Origin: Murimonas intestini
GTDB taxonomy: Bacteria; Bacillota; Clostridia; Lachnospirales; Lachnospiraceae
NCBI RefSeq assembly: GCF_024622195.1
Contig: NZ_JANKBI010000002.1
Span: forward strand, 248,001-312,000
Length of the DNA stretch: 64,000 bases
Direction of reading: 5' to 3'
In this document: positions 37,954 to 46,497 of the stretch, in pieces
Position numbering within the stretch: position 1 is the stretch's first letter
Layout of the letters: the number at the start of each line of letters is the position of its first letter
Made by a program: the position numbers and the translations under genes
Notes under the pieces: generated by a model
What the model saw: the letters and a program-made list of their open reading frames with translations, nothing else
What the model was told of the DNA's origin: nothing
Database searches by the model: none

Positions 37954-37970
37954 TGTGAAACGGTATCACA
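37954..37970. promoter_or_regulatory. Palindromic operator-like site
   Basis: TGTGAAACGGTATCACA is a 17-bp palindrome with 7 of 8 pairs matching around a central G. It resembles LacI/CcpA-family operators (TGNAANCG-type core) and lies between the permease stop and the binding-protein start, where it could control or repress an internal start. No clear promoter was found beside it. Confidence 0.4.
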
Positions 37971-38020
37971 AATTCAAATATGGATTTTGATATACATAGA
38001 AAAAATGGGAGGTAAACAAA

Positions 38021-39727
38021 ATGAAAGCAAAAAAAGTAACAGCATTACTGCTGGCTGCAGTCATGACTGCAGGGATCGTATCAGGCGGTTCATTAGGCAG
38101 AGTTGAGGCGGCAGAGGATACGGCAGGCGAGTGGGCTACAGCTGCAGGCAACGGGATTGAGCTTCCGGAGCTGGAAGACGGTACATTAAAGCTCAGCGTA
38201 AGTATCACGGATTATCAGACATCTTCAGACGGAAAGAGGCTTCAGCAGCTCTGGCAGGAGCGTATGGAAAACTACTTGGGATGTAAGCTGGATATCACAT
38301 GGACAAGGACTCCAAGCCTTGACTATGCTGACAATGAGCTGGTAGTGCTTCAGTCCGGCCAGGTTCCGGATGTGGCAACTGTCACAAAAGGCGCTGCAGT
38401 TAATGAATACGGCGAGGACGGGACACTTTTAAACCTTTCTGATTATTCAGATTATATGGTTTACTATCCGGAGTATATGAAGGATACAAACGGCGGGGAA
38501 GACTTTGCCAAAAATGAAGACGGATCCATGTACTATTTTATGGATGGCTTCTACAATCCAAAGAATATTGAAGGAGCACAGTCCTTTGCAGACTTTGCAT
38601 ACCGTTTTGATATCCTCAAAGAAAACGGCTGGGAGCCGCCCACAACACTGGATGAGTTTACAAAGCTCTGCGAGGATATGAAAGCAAAGATCGATGACGG
38701 ATCCCTGGATCTGGATTATGTCATTATGAACAGCACAAAAGACTACTCACTTTACAGAGGCTTTGTGGGAATCTTCCATACATGGGACTGCCTCTATTAT
38801 AATGACGGCGAGTGGAAATTTGGACCTCTGGAAGACAATTTCCGCGAGATGCTGGCATACCTCAACGGCCTGTATGAAGCAGGTTATATTGATCCGGAAT
38901 TTTCAACAGCAGACTTTAATGCAGCCCAGGTAAAGGCTACCACAAATGTAGCAGGCATCTGCCCGACACTGTGGTCAGGAAGTGCTGCAGGATGGAATAC
39001 GGCTTCAACAGATGAAAATATGGAATGGGGACTTGCCTTCCTTCCTGAAAATGAAAAATACGGTACACCATGGAAATGGGGTTCCAGACAGGCAGGAAAA
39101 TCGCTGAATCCTAATATGGGTATCTATGTAAGCGCAGAGACAGAATATCCGGAATATGTAGTAGCAATGATTGACTACCAGTATTCAGATGAGCTTGTTG
39201 AGATGATGAACTGGGGAATCGAAGGCGAAGACTACACTGTTGAAGGTGACACAAAACAGTTTGCCGACAAGTACATGAATGCGGAAGACCCTGCTTTGGC
39301 AGTGGCAGATGAAGGTATTCTGGCATCCTCTGTATGCCGCTCAGGAATTGCATTTGTACCATTGGATTTCGATGCTATGCTGGAAGTATCTTCCCAGTCT
39401 GAGCCATGGTGGAATCCGGAAGAAGGATATTATGTAGGCAAATACTGGGTAGAGACATCCAAAAACGGCGGAGAAGAGTCAGTGTCTCCTTATGACAGAG
39501 CTCCTGTTACTTACCTGACAGCAGAAGAAAAGACTTCAAAAGCACAGCTGGATTACGGCGGTGTATGCGAGACAAGAGTAAAAGAGCTGGCGCTGCAGTT
39601 TATCACAGGGCAGCAGGATATTGAAGATGATTCAGCATGGGAGAATTATGTTGCTGATATCAAGAGCCAGACAGATGATGATTTTGATGGTATACTTGAG
39701 ATGATGAATGAGAATACAGTGAAATGA
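38021..39727 (+). CDS. ABC-type sugar-binding protein without a lipobox cysteine
   Basis: A 568-residue extracellular binding protein for the 36066/37043 importer. The signal peptide is clear, but where the 20840 paralog has SGC (Cys23) this one has SGG (Gly23, codon GGT, one base from TGT). Signal peptidase I could cut after VEA (residue 30). The protein would then be released rather than lipid-anchored, unusual for a Gram-positive importer. GGGAGG lies eight bases before the ATG. Confidence 0.88.
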   Translation: MKAKKVTALLLAAVMTAGIVSGGSLGRVEAAEDTAGEWATAAGNGIELPELEDGTLKLSVSITDYQTSSDGKRLQQLWQERMENYLGCKLDITWTRTPSLDYADNELVVLQSGQVPDVATVTKGAAVNEYGEDGTLLNLSDYSDYMVYYPEYMKDTNGGEDFAKNEDGSMYYFMDGFYNPKNIEGAQSFADFAYRFDILKENGWEPPTTLDEFTKLCEDMKAKIDDGSLDLDYVIMNSTKDYSLYRGFVGIFHTWDCLYYNDGEWKFGPLEDNFREMLAYLNGLYEAGYIDPEFSTADFNAAQVKATTNVAGICPTLWSGSAAGWNTASTDENMEWGLAFLPENEKYGTPWKWGSRQAGKSLNPNMGIYVSAETEYPEYVVAMIDYQYSDELVEMMNWGIEGEDYTVEGDTKQFADKYMNAEDPALAVADEGILASSVCRSGIAFVPLDFDAMLEVSSQSEPWWNPEEGYYVGKYWVETSKNGGEESVSPYDRAPVTYLTAEEKTSKAQLDYGGVCETRVKELALQFITGQQDIEDDSAWENYVADIKSQTDDDFDGILEMMNENTVK

Positions 39728-39752
39728 TATTTTTAAAGAATTAAAACAGGAA

Positions 39753-39779
39753 AAAGGGCTCTTATTACCAGGGCCCTTT
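39753..39779 (+). terminator. Possible weak terminator after the binding-protein gene
   Basis: AAAGGGC and GCCCTTT form a 7-bp stem with a 13-base loop, 25 bases after the stop, followed by CTTCC rather than a T run. It may partly terminate and so lower expression of the hydrolase genes downstream. Confidence 0.45.
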
Positions 39780-39790
39780 CTTCCTATATC

Positions 39791-39953
39791 GTTACAGTTC
39801 AGCCGTCTGCTGTTCAGCAGCCGTCTAACCTGTAACAACGCTTCGCGATGCACACAAAATGCTGTAAACAGCATTTTGGCGCTGCAGCTCTCGGGATTTT
39901 CGTGCATTTTGCACGAAAACACCTCGCGGAACAGTGGAAGGCTGAACTGTTAC
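39791..39953. repeat. MITE-like palindromic repeat, family A, copy 2 (163 bp)
   Basis: The same length and almost the same sequence as the 2765 copy, with a perfect 8-bp target duplication CCTATATC on both sides (39783-39790 and 39954-39961). It sits inside the operon between the binding-protein and GH78 genes, so it is transcribed if readthrough occurs and would fold into three stable hairpins. Confidence 0.9.
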
Positions 39954-40032
39954 CCTATATCAACAATTCTGACAACGGGACAATCCGGTGAGACAGCAGC
40001 GTGTGGACGTAACATTTTGGAGGACATTAATT

Positions 40033-42654
40033 ATGAAAGTATGTGGGCTTCGTACAGAGAACAAAATAAGGCCAATTGATATTACAGTAGAGAAACCGGC
40101 ATTTCGCTGGAGGGTAGAAACAGAAGAAGAGAACTGGAGACAGAAGGAATACAGGATAGTAGTCAGAAATGAAAGGAAAACAGTGTGGGACAGCGGATTT
40201 ATAAGGAGCGCGCAGATGACAAATGTGCCTTACCAGGGTGAGGCTCTTGTGTCAGATGAGCGCTATTTCTGGTATGTGGAATGTGTTTCGTCGGAGGGGG
40301 AGATCGCCTCAGGTGAAGAGACATGGTTTGAGACAGGCCTGTTCTGCGAAGAAGACTGGAAAGGTATTTATATCGGAGAGAAAGAAGACCATGTCTATCA
40401 TATCTTCCGAAAAGAATTCGAAATTGAAAAAGAGGTTGTGAAGGCCAAGCTCTATGTATGCGGGCTGGGGCATCACGAATTTTATATAAATGGTGGGAGG
40501 ATATCCGACAGAGTACTGGAGCCGGGCTGGACGGATTACAGGAAGACCTGCTTCTATTCAGCATACGATGTTACAGATTTTATAAAGAAAGGTAGAAACG
40601 GAGCCGGGGTAAAGCTGGGGGACGGCATGTACAATGTGCCGGGAGCAGCCTCGGAAGGCCGCTATGTTTATTTTGAGCGCAGTTACGGCAAATGTAAGCT
40701 GAATGTACAGCTGAACATCACATATGCGGACGGGAGCAGGCAGGAGGTTGTCACGGATGAGAGCTGGAGAATGGCAAAAAGCCCGATCCTCTACTGCTGT
40801 ATCTACGGCGGAGAGCTTTACGACGGAAGGCTGGAAAAGAAAGGTTTCTCACTTCCGGGGTATGAGGAAGGGCAGGATTGGGAAAATGCAGCGGCCGTTG
40901 AGCCTCCTACGGGCCGGGTGACTGCCTCCCCCGTGCCTCCCCTCAAGGTGATGCAGAAATATACACCTGTATCCATACAGGAAAACAGACCCGGGTCATT
41001 TCTCTACGACCTTGGCACAAACTTTTCCGGCTGGGCCAGGATCAGGATATGTACAGACGGGAAGATGGCCGGGCGTAAGATTACCATGACTCCGTGTGAG
41101 ATACTGGACAAGGATATGAGACCCGACCAGCGTGTGACAGGACATGATTACAGGTGGGAATATATACTGAATGACCAGGAGGAGCAGGAGTTTGCACCGG
41201 ATTTCACGTTCACAGGTTTCCGATATGTGGAAGTCACAGGCGCAGTCCCCAGGTTTGATCTGGATGAGGAAGGGGAAAATACGGGCATGGACCCCAGAAG
41301 TCCGGAAGGGGGGATTCCTGTTATCATCTCCATGGAAGGGGAATTTATCTATCCGGACATAGAAGTGACAGGAGGATTTTCCTGTTCAAACCAGCTATTT
41401 AATGATATACATAAGATAATCAGCCAGGCAATATTAAGTAATACGAAGAGCTATTTTACAGACTGCCCACACAGGGAAAAGCTGCCCTGGCTGGAACAGA
41501 CACATTTGATCGGCCCGGGAATCATGTATAATTATGATGTGCACAATCTTTATCTGAAGATAGAGCAGGACATGGCTGATTCTCAGAGAGAGAACGGCCT
41601 GGTGCCGGATATCTGTCCGGAGTATGTGGTGTTCGGGTACCATGAAGGGTTTGTAGATTCACCGGAATGGGGAAGCGCATGTATCATAAATCCATGGTAT
41701 GTGTATAAGAGATATGGGGATACCTCCCTGATGGAAAGATATTACAATACTATGGAAAAGTATATGGATTACCTCACAGGACGGACACATCACAATGTGC
41801 TCCACCACGGGCTGGGAGACTGGCTGGATATCGGGCCGTGCACTCCCTATTCCCAGAATACGGCAGTGCCCATTGTGGCTACGTCAGTCTACTACTATGA
41901 TCTGTGCATCATGAGCGAGGTGTCTGCACTGCTGGGGAAAAGAGAAAAAGCAGAGTACTATGAGGAGCTGAAAAAAGATGTGTTCAGAGAGTATAACCTG
42001 CAGTTTCTGGATGACCAGACAGGGCGCTACGGGACAGGCAGCCAGGCATCCCAGGCCATGAGCCTGATGGCAGGTCTTGTGCCGGAGGAATATGAAGAGA
42101 AGGTTCTGAAACAATTAAGAGATGAAGTGGTTAAGAGAAAATATGCGATCACGGCAGGGGATGTGGGACACCCATTCCTGATAGCAGCCCTGATGAAATA
42201 CGGCATGTCAGATCTGCTTTGCGAGATGACAAATATTACTGAGACCCCGGGATACGGGTACCAGGTCGTACACGGCGCCACCACCCTGACAGAAGAGTGG
42301 GACGGGCCGGATCCTGAGAGGCCCCATGGCTCCCAGAACCATCTTATGCTGGGAAGCATAGAGGAGTGGTTTTACGGGGGGCTGGCAGGGCTTGCCAGCT
42401 TAAGGAGCGGGCTGGCGTTTGATGAAGTGCTTATTAAGCCGCATATTGCTGAAGGGGTGGATACCTGCAGCGCCTGGATGATGCATCCCTACGGCAGGCT
42501 GTCTGTATCATGGGAGCGGAAAGGGGATATGGCTGAGGTAAATGTAACCATACCGCCTAACATGATTGCTTATCTGGAATCAGAGGACGGCAGAGTGAAA
42601 AGAAAAGCAGGCTCAGGAAAATACACATACTTTGTAAAAGTTAAGAAAGGATAG
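40033..42654 (+). CDS. GH78 family alpha-L-rhamnosidase
   Basis: Inverting enzyme releasing alpha-L-rhamnose, 873 residues: N-terminal beta-sandwich domains, then the (alpha/alpha)6 barrel. The catalytic region DCPHREKLPW (residues 477-486) and the second acidic site TEEWDG (Glu754/755) match GH78. It has no signal peptide. The ATG at 40033 has GGAGG upstream. It is the first hydrolase of a seven-gene run to 56484. Confidence 0.9.
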   Translation: MKVCGLRTENKIRPIDITVEKPAFRWRVETEEENWRQKEYRIVVRNERKTVWDSGFIRSAQMTNVPYQGEALVSDERYFWYVECVSSEGEIASGEETWFETGLFCEEDWKGIYIGEKEDHVYHIFRKEFEIEKEVVKAKLYVCGLGHHEFYINGGRISDRVLEPGWTDYRKTCFYSAYDVTDFIKKGRNGAGVKLGDGMYNVPGAASEGRYVYFERSYGKCKLNVQLNITYADGSRQEVVTDESWRMAKSPILYCCIYGGELYDGRLEKKGFSLPGYEEGQDWENAAAVEPPTGRVTASPVPPLKVMQKYTPVSIQENRPGSFLYDLGTNFSGWARIRICTDGKMAGRKITMTPCEILDKDMRPDQRVTGHDYRWEYILNDQEEQEFAPDFTFTGFRYVEVTGAVPRFDLDEEGENTGMDPRSPEGGIPVIISMEGEFIYPDIEVTGGFSCSNQLFNDIHKIISQAILSNTKSYFTDCPHREKLPWLEQTHLIGPGIMYNYDVHNLYLKIEQDMADSQRENGLVPDICPEYVVFGYHEGFVDSPEWGSACIINPWYVYKRYGDTSLMERYYNTMEKYMDYLTGRTHHNVLHHGLGDWLDIGPCTPYSQNTAVPIVATSVYYYDLCIMSEVSALLGKREKAEYYEELKKDVFREYNLQFLDDQTGRYGTGSQASQAMSLMAGLVPEEYEEKVLKQLRDEVVKRKYAITAGDVGHPFLIAALMKYGMSDLLCEMTNITETPGYGYQVVHGATTLTEEWDGPDPERPHGSQNHLMLGSIEEWFYGGLAGLASLRSGLAFDEVLIKPHIAEGVDTCSAWMMHPYGRLSVSWERKGDMAEVNVTIPPNMIAYLESEDGRVKRKAGSGKYTYFVKVKKG

Positions 42655-42657
42655 AAG

Positions 42658-43728
42658 ATGATCTCAATACATGACGAAAGAATACAGAAATATCTGACAC
42701 CATATAAGTATACACGTCCTGTGCTCACGGGCTCAGGCATAAAAGGAGCCTTCGACGAGCAGGCAGTGGATATTCCTTTTGTTTTCTGGCATGGGGGCCT
42801 GTACCATATGCTCTATACTGGTTTTGACGGGACGGGATACCAGTCGGCCCTGGCCGTCAGTGATGACCTGCTGAACTGGAAGCATAAAGGCATGGTGCTG
42901 ACAAGGGATCTGGACAGCGGCAGATGGGATGGGATCGGTGGGGCAGCCACCTGGATGATCAAAGAGAGCGACAGTTTGTGGGATATTCCTAAATTGAAAA
43001 AGGTGGATGGGAAGTACTGGCTGGTATATCATTCTTATCCGGGAATGGGATATGAGGACGGGCCTGCCCAGATAGGGCTTGCCTGGTGTGAGGATGAAGA
43101 GCTTCTGGACTGGCACAGGCTGGATGAACCGGTGTTTTCCTGGAAGGACGGAGAAGAATGGGAGGCCGGGGGCTTATACAAAGCCTGCGTGATAGAGCAT
43201 GAAGGACTCTGGTATATGTTCTATAATGCAAAAAACAGGGAAGCAAGATGGACAGAGCAGACAGGTCTTGCAACCTCCAGGGATCTGCTCCACTGGGAGA
43301 GATGCAGGGAGAATCCTGTTTTAAGAGTCACCGAAGGGGCCTGGGATGAGAGGTTTGTCTCGGACCCGTATGTTGTCAGGGACGGTGATATGTGGATTAA
43401 CTTTTATTTTGGACTGGGGCCGGGACATGCCCAGGAAGGGCTGGCGCTGTCCACAGACCTGATCCACTGGGAGAAAGCAGACTCTCCCATCCTGACACAT
43501 GGAAAGCCGGGAGAACTGGACTGCACACATGCCCATAAGCCGTCCATGCTCTATGCGGACGGAAGGCTCTATCATTTCTACTGCGGGACAAGGCCGTGGC
43601 AGGAAGGTGACCCGGCAAAGATCTATCAGGAATTCAGGACTCTCTGCGTGGCCTCAGATCAGCCATTCACACAGGGGGAGCATATGCACAGGGAAACGTT
43701 AAAAAATGTAACGTTTGAGGAGGGATAG
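42658..43728 (+). CDS. Five-bladed beta-propeller glycoside hydrolase (GH43/GH32-like, unassigned)
   Basis: A 356-residue protein with repeated propeller blades (FWHGGLYHMLYTG, KYWLVYHSY, GLWYMFYNA, DMWINFYFG, GRLYHFYCG) as in GH43, GH32 and GH130. I could not place it in one family: the usual N-terminal ADP-type motif of GH43 is not obvious. It is cytosolic, starts 4 bases after the GH78 stop, and is followed one base later by the next hydrolase gene. Probable role: trimming the same rhamnose-containing glycan. Confidence 0.7.
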   Translation: MISIHDERIQKYLTPYKYTRPVLTGSGIKGAFDEQAVDIPFVFWHGGLYHMLYTGFDGTGYQSALAVSDDLLNWKHKGMVLTRDLDSGRWDGIGGAATWMIKESDSLWDIPKLKKVDGKYWLVYHSYPGMGYEDGPAQIGLAWCEDEELLDWHRLDEPVFSWKDGEEWEAGGLYKACVIEHEGLWYMFYNAKNREARWTEQTGLATSRDLLHWERCRENPVLRVTEGAWDERFVSDPYVVRDGDMWINFYFGLGPGHAQEGLALSTDLIHWEKADSPILTHGKPGELDCTHAHKPSMLYADGRLYHFYCGTRPWQEGDPAKIYQEFRTLCVASDQPFTQGEHMHRETLKNVTFEEG

Positions 43729-43729
43729 C

Positions 43730-46399
43730 ATGGAAGCTCTGAAAAGGATAATAGATGGGAACGGCGGCAGCCATATCCTGCCCTTTTTCTGGATGAAGGG
43801 TGAGGATAATCAGACTATAAGGGAGGAACTGGATGCAGTATGTGAATGCGGCATCCGGGAAATCTGCCTGGAATCCAGGCCGCATCCTGATTTCTGCGGC
43901 CCCGGATGGTGGGAAAATCTGGATTTTATAATGAAGGAGGCCAGAGAGCGCAGGATGCGCATCTGGGTCCTGGATGATGATAAATTTCCAACTGGACACT
44001 GCAACGGAGCCATAGAGAAGAAGTATCCACATCTGGCAAAGACCTACCTGGCGGAGAGGCATATGGATATCTGCGGGCCGTGCAGGAATAATGCAGTTCT
44101 GGTGGAAAACTTCCTGGGCAGTGACGGAAAGCTCCTGGGCATCCTGGCTGTTCCAAAGCCGGACGGGGAAAGCCTTGCCGTAAGCGGAGAAGGGATCGTT
44201 GACCTGACAGAGAAGTACTATGATGGCTTTGTCTACTTTGACCTGCCGGAGGGACGCTACAGGCTCTTTATACTGTTTACCACCCAGGCAGGGGGAGGCA
44301 GGCCCCATTATATGAACCTGATCGATTCTGCTTCAGTGAGGGTGCTCATAGACGAGGTATATGAAAAGCACTATGAGAGATATAAAGAATATTTCGGAAA
44401 AGAGTTCGCCGGATTTTTCTCCGATGAGCCGGAGCTTGGAAACGTACCGGGATATCCTTTTGACTGCGCCTTGGGACAGAAGGACACGAAACTGCCCTGG
44501 AGCGGGGAACTGGAGGATGCTTTAAGGGGAATCTGGAAAGGCAGCTTTCTGAAGAGCCTTCCCGCCCTCTGGTATGAGAGCGGGGCTAAGACAAATGCCA
44601 TAAGGTTTACATATATGGATGAGATGACTAAGCTTGTATATAAGTGTTTTTCAGGGCAGCTGGGCAGCTGGTGCGAAAGCCGGGGGGCAGAGTACATCGG
44701 CCATATCCTGGAGGATGCCAACAGCCATACGAAGCTGGGCTGCGGCACAGGCCACTATTTCAGGGAGATGAGGGGCCAGCATATGGCAGGTGTGGATGTG
44801 GTCCACCATCAGATCGTACCCGGATTCACAGAAAAAGTGCACCAGTGGATAGCCGGAGATACGGACGGGGAATTCTTTCACTTTGGCCTGGCAAAGCTGG
44901 GCAGTTCAGCGGCCCACATTGATCCATCCAAGAAGGGCAGGGCGCTGTGTGAAATTTTCGGCAATTATGGCTGGGCAGCAGGGATGCCTCTTATGCGCTG
45001 GCTGACAGACCATATGCTGGTGAGGGGGATCAATGAGTTTACGCCCCATGCGTTTGCAATGAAGTATCCTGACCCTGACTGTCCGCCCCACTTCTATGCC
45101 AGAGGAAATAATCCCCAGTTCGGCTGCTTTAAAGAGCTGATGAAATATATGAACAGGGCAGCTGCATTACTGTCAAAGGGCGTGCATAAAGCACAGGCAG
45201 CCGTCCTTTATCACGGCGAGGCAGAGTGGGCTGATGAAAATGCCATGCTTTTCCAAAAGCCGGTGAGAGCGCTGATGGAGAGACAGCTGGACTGTGATGT
45301 GGTTCCCTGCGACGTACTCTGCGGGGAACAGGATCAGGGCAGGCAGTCTGCAGCTGCCGGCGGGGCGTATGTTCAGGACGGGCTGCTGCACATTAATCAG
45401 GAGTCATACGCCTGCCTTGTTATACCGGGCTGCAGGATGCTCCCCCCAGGGCTGGCGGAATTTGTCATAAATTCAGCCAGGGCCGGATTAAAGATATATG
45501 TGGCGGGAGAGATGCCGGGCAGGCTGACAGATGGTTCAGACCTGCCGGAAGGATTTACAGCTGCCTGTGAGAATACAGAGCTTACAGCTCTGGCAGACAA
45601 GGTGGAGGCGCAAAATGCTGCGCCAGTGACTGTAACAGAACACAACAGGGGGCTGAGGCTCTATGTGACAGAGCAGGAAGACGGCCTTGTATGTATGCTG
45701 TTTAATGAAAATGTCTCAGAAAAGATCAGTACAGCGCTCAGGTTTGCTGATGCTGAAATTGACAGGGTGACGTATTACGATGCATGGAACAACAGGAGCG
45801 AGACATATAAGCTGCCGGGGGAAGGTCTGCCTGTCTCTCTGGAGCCTGGCAGTTCCCTGCTGCTGGCAGCCGGGAAAAATAATGACGTAACTGCGGGAGA
45901 AGATACAGAAGAGATTCTTAAAGAGATTCCGGAAGAAGCAGGAAGCAGGACGCTTTCTGTTGAATGGAAGGTTTCCAGAAGAAAGGTATCAGCCCGGGGA
46001 TACGAGGAATCCGGGGAGGCTTTTGAGGAATATGTGACACTGCCGCCGGCAGCTCTGCTTCCGAACCTGAACGGTCCCGGATATGATATTGGATTTACCG
46101 GGACATACAGGTATGAGGGGAGCTTTGTATTGGAAAAAGAGGAAGGCGTCAGGTATTTCCTGAAATTCCCTGAAGCTTCAGATGCCCTTTGTCTTTATAT
46201 AAATGACAGGGAGGCCGGATGGCTGGGAAATTTCCCGGGAAGCGTGGAAGTGACAGAGCTGGTCCTAGACGGCGAAAACAGGATCAGGGCGGACGTTACA
46301 ACTACTCTTGTGTGGGAGCGCAGGGACGGCGCGTCCACTCATCTGCAGATACCCGCATCAGGGATCACAATGCAGCCGGTATTAGAAATGTACAGATAA
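43730..46399 (+). CDS. Large GH106-like glycosyl hydrolase
   Basis: An 889-residue cytosolic protein. The N-terminal half reads as a TIM-barrel hydrolase (GGSHILPFFW, EICLESRPHPDF, WVLDDDKFPTGHCNG, GFFSDEPE). The C-terminal part (about 780-885) is a galactose-binding-like jelly roll (YRYEGSFVLEKEEG). This layout resembles GH106 rhamnosidases and related unassigned enzymes. The catalytic residues cannot be fixed from sequence alone. GAGGAGGG precedes the ATG. Confidence 0.6.
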   Translation: MEALKRIIDGNGGSHILPFFWMKGEDNQTIREELDAVCECGIREICLESRPHPDFCGPGWWENLDFIMKEARERRMRIWVLDDDKFPTGHCNGAIEKKYPHLAKTYLAERHMDICGPCRNNAVLVENFLGSDGKLLGILAVPKPDGESLAVSGEGIVDLTEKYYDGFVYFDLPEGRYRLFILFTTQAGGGRPHYMNLIDSASVRVLIDEVYEKHYERYKEYFGKEFAGFFSDEPELGNVPGYPFDCALGQKDTKLPWSGELEDALRGIWKGSFLKSLPALWYESGAKTNAIRFTYMDEMTKLVYKCFSGQLGSWCESRGAEYIGHILEDANSHTKLGCGTGHYFREMRGQHMAGVDVVHHQIVPGFTEKVHQWIAGDTDGEFFHFGLAKLGSSAAHIDPSKKGRALCEIFGNYGWAAGMPLMRWLTDHMLVRGINEFTPHAFAMKYPDPDCPPHFYARGNNPQFGCFKELMKYMNRAAALLSKGVHKAQAAVLYHGEAEWADENAMLFQKPVRALMERQLDCDVVPCDVLCGEQDQGRQSAAAGGAYVQDGLLHINQESYACLVIPGCRMLPPGLAEFVINSARAGLKIYVAGEMPGRLTDGSDLPEGFTAACENTELTALADKVEAQNAAPVTVTEHNRGLRLYVTEQEDGLVCMLFNENVSEKISTALRFADAEIDRVTYYDAWNNRSETYKLPGEGLPVSLEPGSSLLLAAGKNNDVTAGEDTEEILKEIPEEAGSRTLSVEWKVSRRKVSARGYEESGEAFEEYVTLPPAALLPNLNGPGYDIGFTGTYRYEGSFVLEKEEGVRYFLKFPEASDALCLYINDREAGWLGNFPGSVEVTELVLDGENRIRADVTTTLVWERRDGASTHLQIPASGITMQPVLEMYR

Positions 46400-46410
46400 T
46401 GTACAGATAG

Positions 46411-46462
46411 GTAACTATTCAGCAGGTCTGTGCATGTAACTGTGAAGGTACTGAACAGTTAC
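46411..46462. repeat. Family B repeat, 52-bp internal-deletion copy
   Basis: Read on the minus strand it equals the first 32 and last 20 bases of the 132-bp repeat at 8612, joined at an ATGCA that occurs at both ends of the missing 80 bases. It is flanked by ACAGATAG on both sides (46403-46410 and 46463-46470), an 8-bp target duplication. It lies between the GH106-like and GH42 genes. Confidence 0.85.
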
Positions 46463-46497
46463 ACAGATAGGTATAAATAATTGGAGGAATTATATAG

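Noticed and set aside
39876..40079. A 67-codon open frame sharing a peptide with the frame near 2.8 kb
   Set aside because: The shared peptide comes from the second copy of the same non-coding repeat; there is no ribosome binding site and it runs into the GH78 gene.
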